This document shows, piece after piece, positions 17,157-25,033 of a stretch of DNA of 64,000 bases (its first letter is position 1; each line of letters starts with the position of its first letter). The notes under the pieces were generated by a model, which was given only the letters and a program-made list of their open reading frames with translations, did not search any database and was not told the DNA's origin. The position numbers and the translations under genes were made by a program. The stretch covers positions 106,747 to 170,746 of the forward strand of contig NZ_JAPFPY010000017.1 of assembly GCF_026240945.1 (NCBI RefSeq), written 5' to 3'. Origin of the DNA: Mycolicibacterium sp. J2 (GTDB taxonomy: Bacteria > Actinomycetota > Actinomycetes > Mycobacteriales > Mycobacteriaceae).

Positions 17157-17624
17157 TGACATTCCTGGTGTCATCCCTTCATCGGATCTCTATTCCCCCC
17201 CAGACGATCAGAACCTACTCATCAGTAAGTTATTGACAATCGTTTTGAGCAAAGTTTCAGAAGCTGACAAATTTCGCCGACTGACACCCTGCGGATTCAC
17301 ACCTTTGCTGGTGGGTGGTGTTAGTTTTACTTTCAATGAGACTGGCTAACTCCCCCTGTAGGAAAGTCGTTAGGCAGGCGCACGGCTTGTCCGCAAACGC
17401 CGGGGCAGCCGAGCGCGAGGTCGATGACCTGGGTGATACGGATCACAGATACAGCCGACCACGATTTCTGGCACATCTGACGGATGGTGCCCGGATGTCC
17501 AGTGCGCTGACAATCAGCAACAAAATGTCGGCCGGCTGGTCCGAATAGCGGAACCGATCATCCCGCCGGCGGGGCTACGCCTCCGAGCAGTCCACATCGT
17601 GGGATACGGTCGGACACCGCACGA
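17157..17624. other. long intergenic region upstream of the gjpA-like gene
   Basis: About 470 bp without a convincing gene. The part from 17180 to 17350 is clearly richer in A and T than the rest of the window and holds the upstream region of the gjpA-like gene. Short open frames on both strands lack ribosome sites and coding bias. The half near 17400-17620 is ordinary G/C-rich DNA with no feature seen. Confidence 0.6.
17212..17239 (-). promoter_or_regulatory. possible promoter of the gjpA-like gene
   Basis: Read on the minus strand, TTGTCA and TAGGTT are separated by 16 bp, about 55 bp before the chosen start codon, inside the A/T-rich part of the intergenic region. The match to a SigA-type promoter is fair and no experimental start is known. 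Confidence 0.35.
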
Positions 17625-18779
17625 TCAGGCGCCCGGCATGGCCTCGGCCTGGCGTCGTTTGGCCACCGCGCCGGCCACCGAGGTCGCCGTCACCGCGATG
17701 AGCGCACCCAGGATGAGCGCCGAGGGCTCGCCCGGCGCAAGCAGATGCTGTTCGGTGCCGAGAGTCGCAGCCGCGACCGGCACGCCGAGCTGGGCAGCGG
17801 CCAGCACTGCCAGCGGCAACGGTTGACCGAACAGCCGGCCCACCGTGTGCGCGGCGATCGCGCCCAGTCCCAGGGCCGCCCCCAGCGCGATGAATTGGGG
17901 ATGGTCACCAAGCTCGCGCACCTGGAGTGAGGCACCGAGCCAGACGAAGAACAACGGTGCGAAGAATCCTTCGGTGATCCCGAAGAGCTGGCGGGCCAGC
18001 CGGCGCGGCTCCCCGATCGCCGACATCACCAGTCCGAGTGCGAAACCCGCCAGCATGATCGAGATGTGGGTGGCGATCGCCAGTGCTGCGAGGCTGAACA
18101 ACAGGATCAAGCTGAACCGCAACTCCAGTGCCAGCCGATGATCTTCGGAGTAGTGGTGAATCCGCTTGCGCCGACCGGTCCGCTCGAAATGCCGCAGCAC
18201 CACGAACAGCACGACGGCCGCCGCTGCGATGGCCAGAGCGCCGAGCGCTGCCCGGGGAGCCCGTTCCGGGTCGATCACCAAGGGCACCAATACGATCGAG
18301 GCGGCATCGGCGATCGCGATCTGGGCCGTCACGGACAACACCGGCGGCCCGGTCAACCCGAGCGAGTCGATCACCGGCAGGGCCAACGCCGCTGACGACG
18401 AGGCCATCAGCACCGCATACAGCAGCGCGTGGCCGGTGCCGAAGAAGGAAGCGATCGCCACGCCGAACACCGCCGCAACCGCACCGACCACCACCGCGCG
18501 CAGGGCGGCGGTTCCGAGGGCACCGCGCAGCGCGGTGTCACGGACCGGGACATGGGTGCCGACGACGAACATCACCAGCGCGAACCCGATATTGGCCAGC
18601 AGTCGGAACGTCGGATCGCTGTCGTCGACGATGCCGAATCCGGTTCTACCCACGATGATTCCGGCCGCCAATTCGCCGACCACCACCGGAACCCGCAGCC
18701 CCGGGATCGCGGCCAACGCGGGACCGGCCAGCCCGACGACCGCCAGCAGCGCGAGCGTGTCGAATCCGAAGTCGCTCAA
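17625..18779 (-). CDS. cation:proton antiporter, CPA2/Kef type
   Basis: A 384-residue membrane protein with about 12 helices and the Na+/H+ exchanger fold of KefB-like transporters. Early helices read LPVVVGELAAGIIVGRTGFG-like sequence and a later one carries AQIAIADAASIVLVPL with a conserved Asp. It lacks the cytosolic TrkA-N domain of Kef channels, so nucleotide gating is not expected. The likely start is a TTG at 18779 preceded by AGGGAG, 14 bp after the stop of the upstream gene; the frame is open further upstream but without a better start. The ion carried (K+ or Na+) is not determined. Confidence 0.87.
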   Translation of the reverse strand: MSDFGFDTLALLAVVGLAGPALAAIPGLRVPVVVGELAAGIIVGRTGFGIVDDSDPTFRLLANIGFALVMFVVGTHVPVRDTALRGALGTAALRAVVVGAVAAVFGVAIASFFGTGHALLYAVLMASSSAALALPVIDSLGLTGPPVLSVTAQIAIADAASIVLVPLVIDPERAPRAALGALAIAAAAVVLFVVLRHFERTGRRKRIHHYSEDHRLALELRFSLILLFSLAALAIATHISIMLAGFALGLVMSAIGEPRRLARQLFGITEGFFAPLFFVWLGASLQVRELGDHPQFIALGAALGLGAIAAHTVGRLFGQPLPLAVLAAAQLGVPVAAATLGTEQHLLAPGEPSALILGALIAVTATSVAGAVAKRRQAEAMPGA

Positions 18780-18792
18780 CTCGACTCCCTGG

Positions 18793-19170
18793 TCAGGCCT
18801 GCCACGACACCAGACGACACGGGATCGGGGTGTTCTCGTCGGAGAGGTAACTGGCACACACCCGGTGATAGCCGTCGGCCACCTGCATCGGGATATCGCG
18901 TTCGTATTGCCCGCGGACCAACAGGATGGGCGAGAGTCGTTTGCCGTCGCCGATCTTGGCCAGGTCGGTACGGACGTGGGCGTTGGTCTCCGGCAGCAAC
19001 ACCAGCCGCGCGGCGCGCAGGATGTCTTTCGCCTTGCGCTGCACGGGTTCCGCCGCCTTGAGCGCCGTCACCGTGGCCGCCACGACGGTCGGTTCGGCCA
19101 GCATGCTCAGATAGTCTGCCGCCGCGTCGTAGTCATGGTCTTCGGGCTCGTCCAGCCACTTCACATGCAT
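18793..19170 (-). CDS. conserved hypothetical protein, ParB-like fold possible
   Basis: A 125-residue soluble protein. The start MHVKWLDEPEDHDYDAAADYL is followed by a helical stretch, then DLAKIGDGKRLSPILLVRG and ADGYHRVCASYL. The pairing of a substrate-position segment with DGYHRVCA resembles the ParB/sulfiredoxin nucleotide-binding core, where H-R residues hold phosphate, but the similarity is only at motif level. It precedes the antiporter by 14 bp and may be co-transcribed with it. The function is unknown. Confidence 0.8.
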   Translation of the reverse strand: MHVKWLDEPEDHDYDAAADYLSMLAEPTVVAATVTALKAAEPVQRKAKDILRAARLVLLPETNAHVRTDLAKIGDGKRLSPILLVRGQYERDIPMQVADGYHRVCASYLSDENTPIPCRLVSWQA

Positions 19171-19212
19171 CCGGACACCCTAGTCCGGCGGCGCTGGAAA
19201 TCGGCTGGGAAA

Positions 19213-20553
19213 TCAAGCGCCGATCCAGTTGCCGTGGAACCCGTAGGGAACCCGCTGGGGGAGCATGATCCTGGCCACCGGCTCACCGGCGAAATCGGAG
19301 GCGGCAAGAATCACCAGGGTGCTGCCGTCGCGCACGGGGTCGTAGACGTAAGCGAGGTACCAGCCGTTGTCCTCGTCGACCGAACCAGACCCCGGCACGA
19401 AAACCGCCTCCGCAGGCCCACCGACCCCCAGGTCGTGGCGGGCGGCGGTCCCGGTCGCCAAGTCGTAGCGCTGCCAGCTGTTGCCGGCCACCGCGACCGC
19501 GTACCGGACCTGCAGTCCCGTCAGCCGGTCGTCGATGCGGGGGAACTCCACGCCCACGTCGTCGAGCTGGCGTTCGGACACGGTCCCGGCCCCCACGTCG
19601 ATCTGCCACTCCCACAGCACGCCGTCGACGTCGAATCCGCCGTCGCGGCGCCACATCTCGGGATAGCGGACCGCGTGGACGACGATTCGCGTCCCAGTTT
19701 CGGTGCCGGTTTCGGTGCCAGTTTCGAAGGCGTTGACGACGTGGAAGACATAGCAGGGGTCGATGTCGAACCAGCGGATGGCCCCGAAGGGGTCCTGCCG
19801 GGACAGCACGCCGAACCGCGCTCCATAGGTGTCGCTCCAGCGGTACGGCATACGGCCGTCGCCCGACTTCGCAGCATCGACATCGAAGACGACGGGTAGG
19901 TCCATGAACACGACGTGGCCGGAGGTCATCGCGAAGTCGTGCATCATGGTGTGCGCCTTGACATCGACCGGTCGATTGACGGTCAGCTCGCCGTTGGCGT
20001 CGGCCCGGTGGTAGGTGACATAGGGCTCGAAGAGGCTGCCGTACCCGAAGAAGTGCAACTCGCCCGTGGTGGGACAGATCTTGGGATGGGCCGTCATCGA
20101 ATCGGTGAGCTTGCCGCCGAAATCGTAGGCGCCCACGGTGTCCAATTCTTGGGTGATCTCGTAGGGCAGTGACGATTCCACCAGTGCCAGGGTCTTCCCG
20201 GCGTGGTTGACGACGTGGGTGTTGGCCACCGCCGCGCGAAGGTTGCGGCTGCCGTCGGCGTTGTAGAGCGGGAACGGGTTGTCGAAACTGTCGGTACGCA
20301 CCCACCGATTGCGGTACCACTTGGCCTGCCCGTCTCGGATGCGGACGCCGTGGATCATGCCGTCACCGGTGAACCAGTGCGCGGTCGACTGACGTGGGTT
20401 GGGGCCGTTGCGCAGGTACCACCCGTCGAGTTCCGGCGGGATCACCCCCTCGACCGGGAGATCGTAGTCGGTCAGCTCGTCGACGACGGGGGCGTAGTTG
20501 CCGACCCGGAAGAACTCCGGTTGCCCGAGCGGCACTGCCGAGGTCTCAGCCAT
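19213..20553 (-). CDS. carotenoid oxygenase (carotenoid cleavage dioxygenase)
   Basis: A 446-residue seven-bladed beta-propeller enzyme of the RPE65/CCD family. The four iron-binding histidines are visible: H156 (TAHPKI), H205 (MMHDFA), H271 (YVFHVVNAF) and H440 (YGFHGN). The N-terminal GWYLRNGPNP block is typical. It should cleave a carotenoid or apocarotenoid double bond with oxygen. An in-frame Gly-Thr-Glu-Thr repeat at 278-288 adds a short surface loop next to the third histidine strand. The gene diverges from a PadR regulator across a 58-bp region full of TGACA/TGTCA palindromes, so repression by that regulator is likely. The substrate is unknown. Confidence 0.92.
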   Translation of the reverse strand: MAETSAVPLGQPEFFRVGNYAPVVDELTDYDLPVEGVIPPELDGWYLRNGPNPRQSTAHWFTGDGMIHGVRIRDGQAKWYRNRWVRTDSFDNPFPLYNADGSRNLRAAVANTHVVNHAGKTLALVESSLPYEITQELDTVGAYDFGGKLTDSMTAHPKICPTTGELHFFGYGSLFEPYVTYHRADANGELTVNRPVDVKAHTMMHDFAMTSGHVVFMDLPVVFDVDAAKSGDGRMPYRWSDTYGARFGVLSRQDPFGAIRWFDIDPCYVFHVVNAFETGTETGTETGTRIVVHAVRYPEMWRRDGGFDVDGVLWEWQIDVGAGTVSERQLDDVGVEFPRIDDRLTGLQVRYAVAVAGNSWQRYDLATGTAARHDLGVGGPAEAVFVPGSGSVDEDNGWYLAYVYDPVRDGSTLVILAASDFAGEPVARIMLPQRVPYGFHGNWIGA

Positions 20554-20562
20554 AACGCCACG

Positions 20563-20587
20563 ATGACATTCCTGTCATGACATGTCA
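20563..20587. promoter_or_regulatory. overlapping palindromes, probable PadR operator
   Basis: ATGACATTCCTGTCAT (20563-20578) is a perfect palindrome around a four-base centre and is followed directly by the perfect TGACATGTCA (20578-20587). They lie between the divergent carotenoid oxygenase and PadR starts and next to a TATAGG -10-like element at 20597-20602. Winged-helix PadR dimers bind such repeated ACAT/ATGT-type sites, so this should control both genes. Confidence 0.7.
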
Positions 20588-20611
20588 ATACTGGAATATA
20601 GGATGAACCTC

Positions 20612-21139
20612 ATGAGTCTGCGCATCGCCGCACTTGGCCTGCTCGCCCAGCACCCGGGCAGCGGGTACGACCTCCTCAAGCGGTTCGAGAAATCCATGGC
20701 CAACGTGTGGCCGGCGACCCAGAGCCAGCTCTACGGGGAGCTCAACAAGTTGGCCGCGGGCGGCCTAATCGAGGTGGTCGACACCGGACCGCGGGGGCGC
20801 AAGGTCTACCGGGCAACCGATTCAGGCCGGGCCGAATTGCTGCGCTGGCTGGGCAATCCCCAGGACGACCCGCCCTACCGCAGTCCCGAACAACTGCGCA
20901 TCTTCCTGCTCGGCGAGCTGCCGACCGACGGGGCGGCCGGGCATGTCCAGGCGCTCGCCGATCACTCTCGCGCCGAGATCACCCGCCTTCGGGCGCTACG
21001 CGACAGCGTGCACTGGGACGAGTCCGACGAGTCCTTCTACGGCCTGGCCGCGCTGGAGCACGGGCTGCGCTACCACGCCATGCAGGCCGAGTGGGCGCAC
21101 TGGTTGATCGAGGCGATCCGGTCGCGCGCAACGAAATAG
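20612..21139 (+). CDS. PadR-family transcriptional regulator
   Basis: A 175-residue PadR regulator. The winged helix covers residues 5-75 (GLLAQHPGSGYDLLKRFEKS, then QLYGELNKLAAGGLIEV and GRKVYRATDSGRAEL), followed by a C-terminal coiled-coil dimerisation domain ending in MQAEWAHWLIEAI. Such proteins usually repress neighbouring genes and release DNA on binding a small aromatic ligand. The divergent carotenoid oxygenase is the obvious target. In-frame ATGs at 20582 and 20603 are alternatives; 20612 fits the family start. Confidence 0.9.
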   Translation: MSLRIAALGLLAQHPGSGYDLLKRFEKSMANVWPATQSQLYGELNKLAAGGLIEVVDTGPRGRKVYRATDSGRAELLRWLGNPQDDPPYRSPEQLRIFLLGELPTDGAAGHVQALADHSRAEITRLRALRDSVHWDESDESFYGLAALEHGLRYHAMQAEWAHWLIEAIRSRATK

Positions 21140-21227
21140 CAGCACCGCACCGGCAGTTGCGGGTTCCGCGCACACCCGATGCCGCGCCGGTTCACAGCCG
21201 TCCAAATTGGGTGTTGCATCGCGATAG

Positions 21228-21247
21228 TTTGCGATATATCGTCAACG
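21228..21247. promoter_or_regulatory. palindrome upstream of the second PadR gene
   Basis: The centre CGATATATCG (21232-21241) is a perfect palindrome, and symmetry extends to GTT/AAC at the ends. It lies 46 bp before the second padR start in an A/T-rich patch that also repeats GCGATA at 21221. It is a likely autoregulatory site. Confidence 0.5.
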
Positions 21248-21292
21248 TATCGGAGGCGCATCGGGCGTCTTCTTACCCAGAAGGACATCACC

Positions 21293-21994
21293 ATGAACAC
21301 CCCTTTCACCCCACCTCATCAACCCTTCGGTTTCGGCCCGGCTTTCGGTCCCGGCGGCTTCGGCCCCGCCGACCGGCGCGCTCTGCATGAACAGCGCCGC
21401 CACGCCCGTCACCAGTTCCGCGAGCACCTGCGCGAACACGGCGGAGGCCAGGGACCCTTCGGTCCGGGCTTCGGGCCGGGCTTCGGCCCCGGCGGCTTCG
21501 GACCCGGATTCGGACGAGGCTTCGGCGGGCGCGGACGCGGTGGCCGCGGCGGTGGCCGTGGCCGGCGCGGTGACGTGCGCGCCGCCATCCTCAAACTGCT
21601 CACCGAACGGCCCATGCACGGCTACGAGATGACGCAGGAGATCGCCACCCGCAGCAACGACCTGTGGCGGCCGAGCCCCGGTTCGGTCTACCCCACCCTG
21701 CAACTGCTGGTCGACGAAGGTCTCATCATTCCCACCGCGAGCGAAGGCAGCAAGAAGACCTTCGAGCTGACCGACGAGGGTCGTGCCGCCGCGGAGAAGA
21801 TCGAGACCGCACCGTGGGACTCCATCGCCGAAGATGCCGATCCCAACGCCGTCAACCTGCGTGCCGCCGTTGGTCAACTGTTCGGCGCGGTCGCCCAGTC
21901 GGTGCACACCGCCGGCGACGAACAGCAGCAGCGCATTCTCGACATCGTCAACAACGCCCGCCGCGAGATCTACCAGATCCTCAGCGAGCAGTGA
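21293..21994 (+). CDS. PadR-family regulator with Gly/Phe/Pro-rich N-terminus
   Basis: A 233-residue protein. Residues 1-95 are low complexity: FGFGPAFGPGGFGP, then a His/Arg-rich helix, then repeated GFGPGFGPG and an RGRGG-type stretch ending GRGRRGDVRAA. The PadR winged helix follows (ILKLLTERPMHGYEMTQEIATRSN, SPGSVYPTLQLLVDEGLI, GSKKTFELTDEGR), with a helical C-terminus. The Gly/Arg tail could bind nucleic acid or drive self-association. AGAAGGA precedes the ATG. It is monocistronic between a palindrome and a terminator; no effector or target is evident. Confidence 0.9.
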   Translation: MNTPFTPPHQPFGFGPAFGPGGFGPADRRALHEQRRHARHQFREHLREHGGGQGPFGPGFGPGFGPGGFGPGFGRGFGGRGRGGRGGGRGRRGDVRAAILKLLTERPMHGYEMTQEIATRSNDLWRPSPGSVYPTLQLLVDEGLIIPTASEGSKKTFELTDEGRAAAEKIETAPWDSIAEDADPNAVNLRAAVGQLFGAVAQSVHTAGDEQQQRILDIVNNARREIYQILSEQ

Positions 21995-22001
21995 CGCCGA
22001 C

Positions 22002-22039
22002 CGGTGGGTCTGCGCGCCTGATGGCATGCAGACCCACCG
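22002..22039 (+). terminator. hairpin after the second PadR gene
   Basis: Twelve-bp arms CGGTGGGTCTGC (22002-22013) and GCAGACCCACCG (22028-22039) surround a 14-base loop, starting 8 bp after the stop codon. Confidence 0.65.
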
Positions 22040-22089
22040 CGGTGATCGGGCCGTCGGGGCTTGCCGGACCCGCTCGATAGCATCGCAGG

Positions 22090-22767
22090 GTGAGCACCGA
22101 CGAACTCAGCGGCTACGCGATCCCGGTGATCGTCGCCATCCTCACCGGACTCGGCGGTGTCCTCGGGGTGAGCTTTCGGGATGCCGACGCCACCGAACGT
22201 CGCCGCGGCATGTGGCTGTACATGCTGGTGCTGCTGACAGCCATCGCCACGTCGGCGGCGATCAACTCGGCTTCCGGATTCGGCCGACCGCTGGCGGCCA
22301 CCCTGATGGCACTGGCCGCCTCGGCTGTGGCCGTCGGCACCCACCTGCTGTGGCGGCGGATCGTCTTCGATGCGCCACAACGCAACGTGAACATCGCGGT
22401 GACGGCGGTCGCACTGGCCGTGGTCGTCATCGCCTCGTCGGTCACCTACACCTACATCTCGGGGAAGGGGTGTCGGCAAGCCCGCGACCTGATCACCACC
22501 AGCATGGCGCAATCCGCGTTCGTGCTCCCGTCGTTCGCCAACCAGGGCCCGACCACCGGTGATTTCCAGACGTGGTCCCGCAACCTACGCGACCAGGCCA
22601 ACCAGGTGACCGCGGGCGATGTCGCCCCGCGTGCCAAGGATCTGGCCGACCTGGCCGACCAGATCACCGCAACGGTGCAGATCGGCGACACCGGAAGTCA
22701 CGCGCTGCTCGGCGCGCGCTTCTACGACGTGCTGCGGGACTTGCTGCGCAAGTGCCAGAACGTCTGA
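22090..22767 (+). CDS. membrane protein of unknown function
   Basis: A 225-residue protein with four hydrophobic helices in the first 125 residues (AIPVIVAILTGLGGVLGV, MWLYMLVLLTAIATSAAI, ATLMALAASAVAVGTHLLW, IAVTAVALAVVVIASSVTY). A C-terminal soluble helical domain follows, with a Cys near 136 and one near 223. The latter half (DFQTWSRNLRDQANQVTAG) looks like an extracytoplasmic helical bundle. No family is recognised. The GTG start follows CAGG weakly; the next gene begins five bases after its stop, suggesting co-transcription. Confidence 0.78.
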   Translation: MSTDELSGYAIPVIVAILTGLGGVLGVSFRDADATERRRGMWLYMLVLLTAIATSAAINSASGFGRPLAATLMALAASAVAVGTHLLWRRIVFDAPQRNVNIAVTAVALAVVVIASSVTYTYISGKGCRQARDLITTSMAQSAFVLPSFANQGPTTGDFQTWSRNLRDQANQVTAGDVAPRAKDLADLADQITATVQIGDTGSHALLGARFYDVLRDLLRKCQNV

Positions 22768-22772
22768 TCCGC

Positions 22773-23522
22773 ATGCCCGACACCAAGACCACCGCTATCG
22801 ATCGCATGCCCCGAGGCGGTCCCGACGCGTCCTGCATGGACCGGCTGCTGCAGACCGACCGGCTGGAATACCTCGATCGCCAGGATGTACCCCCGGCCGT
22901 CAAACGCAGCGTGATCGCCGCATTGGACTGGACCGGAAGGGTTTTCGGTCATCACGACCAACACGCGCGCATCGTTCTCGACGAGATCGCCGACGTGCCC
23001 GATCCGTTGATCCTGGAGCTCGGCTCCGGTCACGGAGCGCTGTCGGCCACCCTGCTGGACTGGCATCCCACCGCCCGGGTGACCGTCAGCGATATCGACC
23101 CGGACTCCGTCGCCGCGATCTCCGCCGGCCCGCTGGGCAGTCATCCGCGCGCCGAGCTGCGCACCGTGGACGCCACCGCGATCGACGCCGCCGACGGCGC
23201 ATTCGCCGTCGCGGTATTCGCGTTGTCGTTCCACCACCTGCCGCCGGCCGTTGCAGCGCAGGTGCTGGCCGAGGGCACCCGGGTCGCGGACAAACTGGTC
23301 ATCATCGATCTGCCGCGGCCACCGTCGCCACTGCACCTGGTGCGGTTGGCGACGATGCTGCCGCTGACCCCGTTCATCCCGTTCGTGCACGACGGCGTGA
23401 TCAGCTCACTGCGCTGCTACAGCCCGTCGGCGATGCGCGCGCTGGCCGAGCACGCCGGGGTGGACGTGCAGGTCCGCACCGGTCTGATGAGTCCTCAGGT
23501 CACGGTGGCCACCCGCCGCTAG
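22773..23522 (+). CDS. class I SAM-dependent methyltransferase
   Basis: A 249-residue soluble protein with the class I methyltransferase core. Motif I is LILELGSGHGALSATLL (about 74-90), an acidic strand end VTVSDIDPDS binds the ribose, and FHHLPPAVAAQVLAEGTRVADKLVIIDL covers motifs post-I to III. A conserved-looking N-terminus (MDRLLQTDRLEYLDRQDVP) precedes it. It is probably co-transcribed with the membrane protein upstream, and its stop lies 10 bp before the GCS2 gene. The substrate is unknown. Confidence 0.85.
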   Translation: MPDTKTTAIDRMPRGGPDASCMDRLLQTDRLEYLDRQDVPPAVKRSVIAALDWTGRVFGHHDQHARIVLDEIADVPDPLILELGSGHGALSATLLDWHPTARVTVSDIDPDSVAAISAGPLGSHPRAELRTVDATAIDAADGAFAVAVFALSFHHLPPAVAAQVLAEGTRVADKLVIIDLPRPPSPLHLVRLATMLPLTPFIPFVHDGVISSLRCYSPSAMRALAEHAGVDVQVRTGLMSPQVTVATRR

Positions 23523-23531
23523 GCTCAGCCC

Positions 23532-25013
23532 ATGGGTGACGACGTCACACAGACCGACTTCAGCCGGGCCGAGCGCCGGGAGTACCGGCGCAAGGTGCAG
23601 TTGTGTCTGGACGTGTTCGAAACGATGCTCTCGCAGTCCAGTTTCGAATTCGACCGGCCGCTGACCGGTATGGAGATCGAATGCAACCTGGTCGACCACG
23701 CCTACCAACCGGCGCTGCGTAATGCCGAGGTTCTCGAATCCATCGCCGATCCCGCCTACCAAACCGAGTTAGGCGCCTACAACATCGAATTCAACGTTCC
23801 GCCGCGCCCGCTGCCGGGCCGAGCAGCGCTGGATCTCGAGGGTGAGGTGCGCGCCAGCCTGAACGCCGCCGAGGCCAGGGCCGCGCAGAACGACGCACAT
23901 ATCGTGATGGTCGGCATCCTGCCGACGCTGATGCCCGAGCACCTCGATACCGACTGGATGAGTCCGTCCACGCGGTACCGGGCCCTCAACGACTCGATTT
24001 TCACCGCCCGCGGCGAGGATATCGACATCGATATCACCGGCCCGGAACGGCTGGCGGTGCAGTCGGCCGATATCGCGCCCGAATCCGCTTGTACCAGTGT
24101 GCAGTTGCATCTGCAGGTGTCTCCGGCCGACTTCGCCAAGAACTGGAACGCCGCGCAGGTGCTGGCCGGCCCGCAGTTGGCCCTGGGCGCCAACTCACCC
24201 TATTTCTTCGGCCACGAACTGTGGGCCGAGACGCGGATAGAACTGTTCACCCAGGCCACCGACACCCGCTCCGACGAGCTGAAGACCCAAGGCGTGCGGC
24301 CCCGCGTATGGTTCGGCGAACGTTGGATCACTTCGATTTTCGATCTGTTCGAGGAAAACGTCCGGTACTTCCCCGCCTTGCTTCCCGAGCTGTCGGACGA
24401 GGACCCGGTGGCCGTGCTGGCAGCCGGTCGTTCCCCGCAGCTGTCCGAACTGCGGCTACACAACGGCACCATCTACCGATGGAATCGCCCGGTATACGAC
24501 GTGGTGGACGGGCGCCCGCACCTGCGGGTGGAGAACCGGGTGCTGCCGGCGGGCCCGACGGTGGTGGACATGCTGGCCAACTCGGCTTTCTATTACGGCC
24601 TGCTGCGCACGCTGTCCGAGGAAGACCGTCCGGTCTGGACGAAGATGAGTTTCGCTGCCGCACAGCATAATTTCACCGCGGCCGCCCGGCACGGGATGGA
24701 GGCCACGTTGTACTGGCCGGGCCTGGGCGAGGTGACCCCCGACGAGCTGGTGCTGCGCAAACTGCTCCCGCTGGCCGATGAAGGTCTACGGCGGTGGAGC
24801 GTCGCCGCCGAGGTCCGGGACCGTTATCTGGGGGTCATCGAGGGACGAGCGAAAACCGGGCGCAACGGCGCGGCCTGGCAGACAGCCACCGTGCACGCCC
24901 TGCAGGAGCGCGGTGCGGCCCGCCCGCAGGCGTTGGCCGAGATGTTGCGGCTGTACTGCCAGGCGATGCACAGCAACGCCCCGGTGCACACATGGGAGAC
25001 ACCCGCGTCCTGA
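23532..25013 (+). CDS. glutamate-cysteine ligase family 2 (GCS2) protein
   Basis: A 493-residue protein related to the GCS2 glutamate-cysteine ligases. The glutamate-binding start GMEIECNLVDHAYQPALRN is at about 46-64. An acid-rich nucleotide/metal site follows (SACTSVQLHLQVSPADFAKNWNAA), with ELRLHNGTIYRWNRPVYD and RVENRVLPAGPTVVDMLAN further on. It matches Rv3698 in order. EgtA, the ergothioneine gamma-glutamyl-cysteine ligase, is encoded separately 5 kb away, so this enzyme probably joins glutamate to another amine. It has no N-terminal signal. The next gene starts 20 bp after its stop. Confidence 0.85.
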   Translation: MGDDVTQTDFSRAERREYRRKVQLCLDVFETMLSQSSFEFDRPLTGMEIECNLVDHAYQPALRNAEVLESIADPAYQTELGAYNIEFNVPPRPLPGRAALDLEGEVRASLNAAEARAAQNDAHIVMVGILPTLMPEHLDTDWMSPSTRYRALNDSIFTARGEDIDIDITGPERLAVQSADIAPESACTSVQLHLQVSPADFAKNWNAAQVLAGPQLALGANSPYFFGHELWAETRIELFTQATDTRSDELKTQGVRPRVWFGERWITSIFDLFEENVRYFPALLPELSDEDPVAVLAAGRSPQLSELRLHNGTIYRWNRPVYDVVDGRPHLRVENRVLPAGPTVVDMLANSAFYYGLLRTLSEEDRPVWTKMSFAAAQHNFTAAARHGMEATLYWPGLGEVTPDELVLRKLLPLADEGLRRWSVAAEVRDRYLGVIEGRAKTGRNGAAWQTATVHALQERGAARPQALAEMLRLYCQAMHSNAPVHTWETPAS

Positions 25014-25033
25014 TCGGGCGTACGTTGGAGGTC

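Noticed and set aside
17143..17548. short plus-strand frames upstream of the gjpA-like gene
   Set aside because: They have no ribosome site, no codon bias and no similarity; the region looks like promoter DNA.
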